NCBI RefSeq assembly: GCF_016859285.1
Contig: NC_053411.1
Coordinates: 4,724,316 to 4,788,315, forward strand
Length of the DNA: 64,000 nt
Source of the DNA: Xiphias gladius
Lineage: Eukaryota; Chordata; Actinopteri; Istiophoriformes; Xiphiidae
Reading direction: 5' to 3'
The position numbers and the translations under genes were made by a program. Shown here piece by piece: positions 58,367 through 64,000 of this stretch. The notes beneath the pieces are model-generated. The model was not told the origin of the DNA and did not search any database. It saw nothing but the letters and a program-made list of their open reading frames with translations. Each line of letters begins with the position of its first letter. Within the stretch, counting starts at the first letter, position 1.

Positions 58367-61300
58367 TCAGGAGTTTTGCTGCAGGACGCTGTTTTCGGTT
58401 ATAAGGGTAATTTTGCAAGGTTCAATGGGTTCTGGCACCGGCGTGTACAGACTCCCTGTTGTGGTCTGAAAAATAAGAGCGTAATGAGTCTTAATGGAGA
58501 CAGAGAGAGCAGGTGAGCAGAGCATACACATTTGTATTTGTTTTCCTAAAATATACCTTAAGTTCTTTGTTTCCGTTCATCATCATTTCCTTGAATATTG
58601 CTGAAGGATCTGGTATGATGGGGCAAATAATGTCACTGTGCCTACAAACACAGCACAGCAAGCGTGTCAGAGACAAAAAGCAACAACCAGCACACAATGT
58701 TTCCACCACCAAACTATAATATGTATAATATGTCAACAGGCAGGTGTTTTCCCTGTCAGAAAAATGTGTCCATATCTGTTAAACACAGATTACTGTAAAG
58801 ATTTCCTTGACAGCAGGACAGCCAGAGGCGTTGGATCTCTGCAATGGCTTTGAGTCAACTGTCGCTAATTTTAAAAGTCCCCCTCCGCTCAAAAATGTCT
58901 TTTGCTTAGTGTCACTTCACTTGGGTGTTTGACCCACACTGTGCAGAATGATGCATGTGCATATTGCGCACTGACACAAGAAAACTGTTTTAAAATCAAT
59001 CTTTATCTGGGCTCACCAGCATGTATGGACACGATTTTCTGATATCAAAGCCATTTTGAAAGCCAATTGTGGTGCAATATGCAAGCTAAAAAGTGCAATG
59101 TCGAAACTTGACACCTCTCAGAACACTGTTTTCAGTGAAGTGAAGACAGCGAAGACATTTTGTGTGCAGCAGTGGAACCTTTGATACTTAACAAAAGCAC
59201 CAAATTTTCAATGAGGGAGAAGGAGTTAACAGGCTTTTTTAGAATTCTTAACCAATTACTGAACTCATTATTATTTAGAAAAAACATCAATCAGGAATTA
59301 GTATTCAAAGCTGTGTAGTTTTATGTCTTAAACATGTCCACAGGGGCTCTTCAAGTTAAGAAAGCTACACCTAACTGACTTGGTGCATGATACACATTCC
59401 TTTCCTATGACTTTTTCATTTACCGTAGCTCTTCTTGAAAGATCCACCTACCTTTGTCCGCAGGTGGTGCAGATTCCCCCCCCCACACACACACACACAC
59501 ACACACACACTCTCTTTTCGCTCATTAAACGCTAAAGCCCTCCAGAGTTTTAAGCCAAGGCCTAACAATCTCTTCAGGTAGCTGTTTGTTTCCTATTGAA
59601 ATTCTGTGAAGCTCAACCTTGCCCAACTTTTGGCAGCACACCAGCAAAGTAGGCGCAGTTGGAGGTAACAGCAACTGCCTGTGACTTTTAAGCTACAGCG
59701 TTTGTCCTCTGGCGGCACGCTATGGCCATTAGAATGATTAGGTTTCTTCATGTTAAAGGGCATTCTTGCAAAAAAATGCGGTCATCAGTTTTTGACAAAC
59801 GGTTGTCACATGCATAACCTCTGCTTCTCTGGTGTATATTAAACTTATATACAAGTTGTTGGTGTTGCATTATTCCGGTGACATGTTTTCGTTGCACTAT
59901 TTCACCAAGGTTTGCATTACAACACAGACTCTTGAAAAGGATTGCAAAATTATCAGCCAATAGTTGGACATACTTCCTGAAACAGTAGCACGACAGAATG
60001 ACGCAGACAAACAGAACGATGGGGATGACAATGGCAACCACGGCCAGTGTCACGTCAGGAGGCTTGTTAGTACCTGTGAAGAACAAGAGACGGGAGTTGG
60101 TCAAGACATTGACCTACGCGACATTGTCTTTTCAGTACTATCTCAAGCTTTTCCCTCAGATGAGAAATTTAATAACCAACACCCAGACCACCACAGCATG
60201 CCACAATCCAACCCACTCAGTTAAATCCTCCAGACTCATTCTGCTTGCTAAAACCAAATCCTGATGTTCCATGTGAGAGCTGATCAGAAACCATTGCTAC
60301 ATGGAGGGAAGTGGAAAAACTCTGAAGTCCTACTGCTATAGCTGCAATCTAAGTTAGCTTGTGAATTTTTTTAAGACCATCGATTAGTAACTTAAATTAT
60401 TTTTGTCTCTTTCCCAGTGTAAATCTGTCTAAACATCAATGACTGAAACCCCTGATTGGCTGACGATAGCGATTAGTTCTGCAAAATAGGATCCCACGTA
60501 CAGTGTTCACCTCTGTCTGTTCTAATGTATTTCATGATATGTCCTTTTATCCAGGACTGATGTAAGAACTGTGAAATGATTTATCAGCAGAAATTGACAG
60601 TTATAAACTTTTGTGTCTTTATGGAACACACTCATTAAAAATCCACAGTGCTGGTGGAAAAATGTGTGAACCCTTGGATTTAATACATGGTTGAACCTCT
60701 AATAAACCTCAAACAAGCGCTTTCTGTCGCCGCAAATCGGACCTGCACAACGTTCAGGAGGAATATTGGACCATTCTTTTTACAGAACTGATTCAGATCA
60801 GTCATATTCTTAGGATGTCTGGTGTGAACGGCTCTCTTGAGGTCATTCCACAGCATCTCCTCTAAAGGGTCTGGGCTTTTGACTGGCCCACTCTAAAAGG
60901 CAGATTTTCTCTGTCTGAAGTAGTTCTCTAGTAGATTTACTTCAGCGTTCAGGGTCATTGTCCTGCTGCATCACCCAGCTTCTACTGAGCTTCAGCTGGC
61001 GGAAAGCCACCCTGACATTATCCTGTAAGACACCTTGATAAACTTGAGAATCCATTTTCCCCTCGGTGATGGCAGAGTTGTCCAGGCCCAGAGGCAGCGG
61101 AGCAGCCCCAAATCACACCGTGCTCTATGCAACCATGCACTATGATATGAGTAAAGTAGACTCATGAACACAGATGTTACCCAGCCCCGATGATTCCTTT
61201 AAACCCTCAGCTTTTACAATGAGCCTCTTTTTTACCAAATTGAGATTCCGCATTGTGCTTTTAGAGTCATCTTAGCTGGGCATCCACTCCTAGGGAGAGT

Positions 61301-62995
61301 AGCCACAGAATTAAATCTCCATTTATAGACAGTTTGTCTGACCAGGGACGGAGGACTATCTGAACTCCCTTGGAGATGACTCTGTAACTCTTTCCAGCTT
61401 TGTGCACGACACTAAGATAATATCTCTCCAGAGACCTCTTTTTTGGGAGGATGATTCACATCAGATGTGTCATGTGAATAACAAACTCCGAATGTTTGAG
61501 TGTTTTTCAGTCAAAGTAGCTCTAACCCACACCCCCAATCGGTTTCCATTAACTGGATTCCAGGTTTGCTAACTCCTCACTCCAGCTAGCTTTTGTTGAT
61601 GTCATTAGCCGAGGGGTTCACATACTTTTGCCAACCTACACTGTGAATCTTTGAATGATGTATTCAATATGGACAAAAACAATACAATGATTTTTGTGTT
61701 ATTAGTTAAAATAGATTGTGTCTTCTCATAATTTTAACTTAATTGAAGAGCCGACCACATTTTAAGACAAATCGATACATAAATTCAGGTAATTCCAAAG
61801 GGTTCCTTGCTTTTTGCCACTGTATATTCTAGTATACTTTACAGGTGAAAACAAAAGTAGGGGAAGATCCTTCCACTTTATTCACTGCCTGTATCATGAG
61901 ATTTCAGGATCGTGTAATTGTTCAACTGGCTCTTATTTCAATAAGATATAAAAATGCAATGCAAAACTAAATCACCTAACATAAATCTTGTTTTAATGTA
62001 CTTAATAAATGGACCTTGACAAATCAGTGTAAGTAAAATTGGTTGGACAGTTACCATAAGACACAACCTCACTCCAGTTGCTGATTATTGCTGGGCAAGA
62101 GTTGGTACTACTGACTCTGGATCGGAGTTTGTATTCGCAGTCTTCATTGTAGAATATTCTAGGAGTCTTCTGATCCGGAGAATTCCTCTCGTTCATAGTG
62201 AAGTTCCGGCATGGCTAAAAAGTAGAAAGCAAACTGAGCCACAGCGTTGCACTTTGTCAGGTATAGAGAAACTGTGTAGTCTTGATTAACTAAAGCTGCA
62301 GTTGTCTGAATTTGAATGACTGGATATAAACACAGACATTTCAAGAAACACAACAGATTTGTCCTGCTGAAATACAACTTATGTTCCCGTTTGGGGTATT
62401 TGCAACTGATAGACTCAATGTGTATGTGTGAAAACGTGTCAGTGTAGCAAATGCAAAACCTCATTACAGAAAATTTTAGGATAAACGGTTCAATTCGACA
62501 ACTTACTTTGGTCTTGTTGCATTCTGTGTAGCAGATCTCGTATATCCATTCACAATCTTTTCCGACCTCTGGAGGTGTCCAGCTCAGGTTGAGGTGTTGT
62601 TTGTCTTCTCTGATCCTTGGCTTCGATGAAGGTATCTCTGAGGAGATTGTACAAAGAAAAAAGGAAAAAGAAAAAGGGAAATCCAATATTTTACTTGCAG
62701 CAGCAAAAGACTAAAAAACAAGATTCCATCACTGTAATAAAAGCATTTTAACAGTAGATTTTTAATATTTATTCACAATTCACAATATATAATGACATCA
62801 ATAAGAAATTATTAGGAATAACACCAACCAAGTAAAGGTCTGATGATGCTCCCTCCAATTTCGGTGCTCACAAAAATGCAGATGTCAGTTTCGTCACGAC
62901 CAAGATTCAGGTAACAACCATCCCGTATTTCACCGCTGTAAGGTTGATCACAAACTTTTAAACTTTTTATACGTTCCTCAGAGGATCCACAAGGC
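58367..62995 (-). CDS. il13ra1: Class I cytokine receptor alpha chain resembling IL-13Ra1 (receptor B), 3' six coding exons, 5' end outside the window
   Basis: Exons in order: 62829-62995, 62507-62637, 62055-62214, 59974-60073, 58557-58641, 58367-58465. They give 246 residues plus TGA in one frame, and exon phases equal those of receptor A exons 5-10. Visible parts: end of the second extracellular domain; a third domain with LNLSWTPPEVG, YTECNKTK and a WSxWS-like SNWSEV; a membrane segment in LAVVAIVIPIVLFVCVILSC followed by YCFRK; and a 60-residue tail. The tail has PIIPDPSAIFKEM, very like the Box 1 region of mammalian IL-13Ra1 (PIPDPxxIFKEM), and ends with SLYTPVPEPIEPCKITLIT, related to the tail of receptor A. 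The symbol follows the Box 1 match; a GM-CSFRa or IL-5Ra-like identity is possible. The domain exons carrying the signal peptide and C-x9-C-x-W must lie beyond 62995. The only candidate seen there, near 63100, fails on a stop codon. Confidence 0.8.
58642..59973 (-). other. Receptor B intron between membrane and Box 1 exons
   Basis: No exon or mobile element recognised. It carries a C-run followed by the (CA)n at 59486-59510. Confidence 0.45.
59486..59510. repeat. (CA)n microsatellite
   Basis: About 12 CA units following a C-run; (UG)n in the receptor B transcript. Confidence 0.9.
60643..61826 (-). mobile_element. Degenerate Tc1/mariner transposon in a receptor B intron
   Basis: The ends form imperfect inverted repeats: CAGTGCTGGTGGAAAAATGT with GTGAACCCTTGG on the left, AATTCCAAAGGGTTCC and TTTTTGCCACTGTATA on the right. 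The minus strand between them has the transposase word VMQQDNDPE followed by a stop and WASQKPRPF, matching the DNDPKH and WPSQSPDLNP region of Tc1-like transposases. About 1.2 kb, shorter than a full element and with stops, so inactive. Nested wholly inside the intron between the third-domain and membrane exons. Confidence 0.85.
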
Positions 62996-63429
62996 CTGCA
63001 ATGACAAAATGGAGAGGTGATAAGGGAATTGGGGAGAAAAGAAGGCTCTAGCATGTATTTCACCAAAATGAAAACAACACAGAATTGCTTTGGTTTGCTT
63101 AGTCCTCACAGTTCTGAAAGTGACCATGGATGCGACAGTTTCTTCCGTCACCACTAGATGCTCTCACAGATTAAACATCCCAGTGGACTGACAGATGGAC
63201 TGACAGATGGAATGAATGCATTTCACGACACTGCCGGCCCTGAACGAAGCCTGAGAATCCCATCCGCTTGTACTGTAGTTTTTTCGCCGAGCACTCCTGA
63301 TGGTGTGGCAGGAGCTCTTCTTAATGTTGTTGCGTTTTGTACTTTTGAATTTAATTCATCACCTGCCATGCAAGCGGGGATGTTGTTTAACTTTGCGATA
63401 AGATGATCGCGCTTTCCAAACCCATTTGG

Positions 63430-64000
63430 CCCGGCCCCAAGATTCCCAGTGGGTTGTCGAGGAGAAAGTATAAACTCCTTCTTCCATCCGTTGTCAGGGG
63501 AAATGTGAGGTCACTCGTGAATAAAATGGATGAGTTCGTTGCACTGACAAAGACCCAGCAGGAATATCTGGAATGCAGAATTTTGTTTGGTTTTTTTTTG
63601 TTACAGAGACATGGATCGTATTCCAGACTCCATCTCCACCATCAACAGCTTTCGAACCGCTCGGGCCGACAGAGACTGCAGACCGAACGGCAAGAGAAAA
63701 AGGAGGGGGGACTGCGGTGCTTGAGATGAACAGCTGTTGTAATCACTGATAACTTATTGTGAAAGAGCATCTCTGTAGCCCAGACACTGTGCTAGCCATG
63801 AGTTGTCATGCGTATTATCTGCAGACGGAGTACACATGTGCTGGTGCTGTTGCTCTTTACATCCCTCTGCAGTTGGGGGGGTGTGTCGGCGGTGGACGGG
63901 AGACAAGGGCACAGGGACCTGTTGGTCCGCTTTGTAGCGTGGTTTGGGAACAATCACCTGCTTTTGAAAGTGGCAAAGAACTAGGAGGACCAGGACTATG
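63430..64000 (+). mobile_element. LINE retrotransposon fragment, endonuclease-domain remains, runs off the window
   Basis: The plus strand encodes LPSVVRGNVRSLVNKMDEFV then ALTKTQQEYLEC, the start of the endonuclease domain of fish L2/CR1-like LINE ORF2 proteins. Frameshifts follow, with recognisable pieces such as KEGG and VKEHLCSPD and VALYIPLQ in other frames. Broken and truncated by the window edge; clade not assigned. Confidence 0.7.

Noticed and set aside
63090-63170. Minus-strand NCRIHGHFQNCED, reminiscent of the C-x9-C-x-W signature, as a possible receptor B exon
   Set aside because: Spacing is C-x8-C, the tryptophan is missing, a stop follows at once, and no donor gives the required phase to join 62995.

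Overview
The window is vertebrate nuclear DNA, most probably from a teleost fish. The genes are split into short exons with GT-AG introns, CA/TG microsatellites are abundant, and several repeat families look fish-like (Tc1/mariner relics, a LINE fragment, and short dispersed elements with a recurrent core). No prokaryotic gene organisation is present. I located each exon by translating the minus strand, placing the splice sites, and checking that exon lengths and phases join into one open frame. Coordinates rest on hand reading and could be off by a base or two in places.

All four protein-coding genes recognised are on the minus strand, so the transcriptional order runs from high to low coordinates. 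(1) 62995-58367: the 3' part of a class I cytokine receptor alpha chain resembling IL-13 receptor alpha-1; its 5' exons lie beyond the right edge. (2) 55990-47979: a complete ten-exon paralogue of the same receptor family (394 aa), starting in a CpG-rich region. (3) 42335-12162: kirrel1 (Neph1), 15 coding exons, 819 aa, five Ig domains, one membrane segment and a cytoplasmic tail ending in a PDZ ligand; its first intron is 13.7 kb. (4) 9590-1148: ndufs2, the 49-kDa subunit of mitochondrial complex I, 14 coding exons, 466 aa. An intronless tRNA-Arg(TCT) gene sits at 44944-45017 on the minus strand, between kirrel1 and the receptor pair, in CpG-rich DNA with no recognised coding exon.

The rest is introns and intergenic DNA with microsatellites, polypurine/polypyrimidine stretches and degraded mobile elements. 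Among these are a Tc1-like transposon relic at about 60643-61826, LINE endonuclease-domain remains at about 63430 to the window end, and a 127-130 bp sequence present twice in direct orientation (47309 and 51951).

The genes do not form a functional unit: ndufs2 is respiratory housekeeping, kirrel1 is a cell-adhesion receptor, and the two cytokine receptors form a tandem immune-receptor pair. I found no clear novel system. The most notable items are the diverged tandem receptors with a shared, unfamiliar tail motif, a (TG)n tract placed directly at a 3' splice site of ndufs2, and the orphan CpG-rich block around the tRNA gene.
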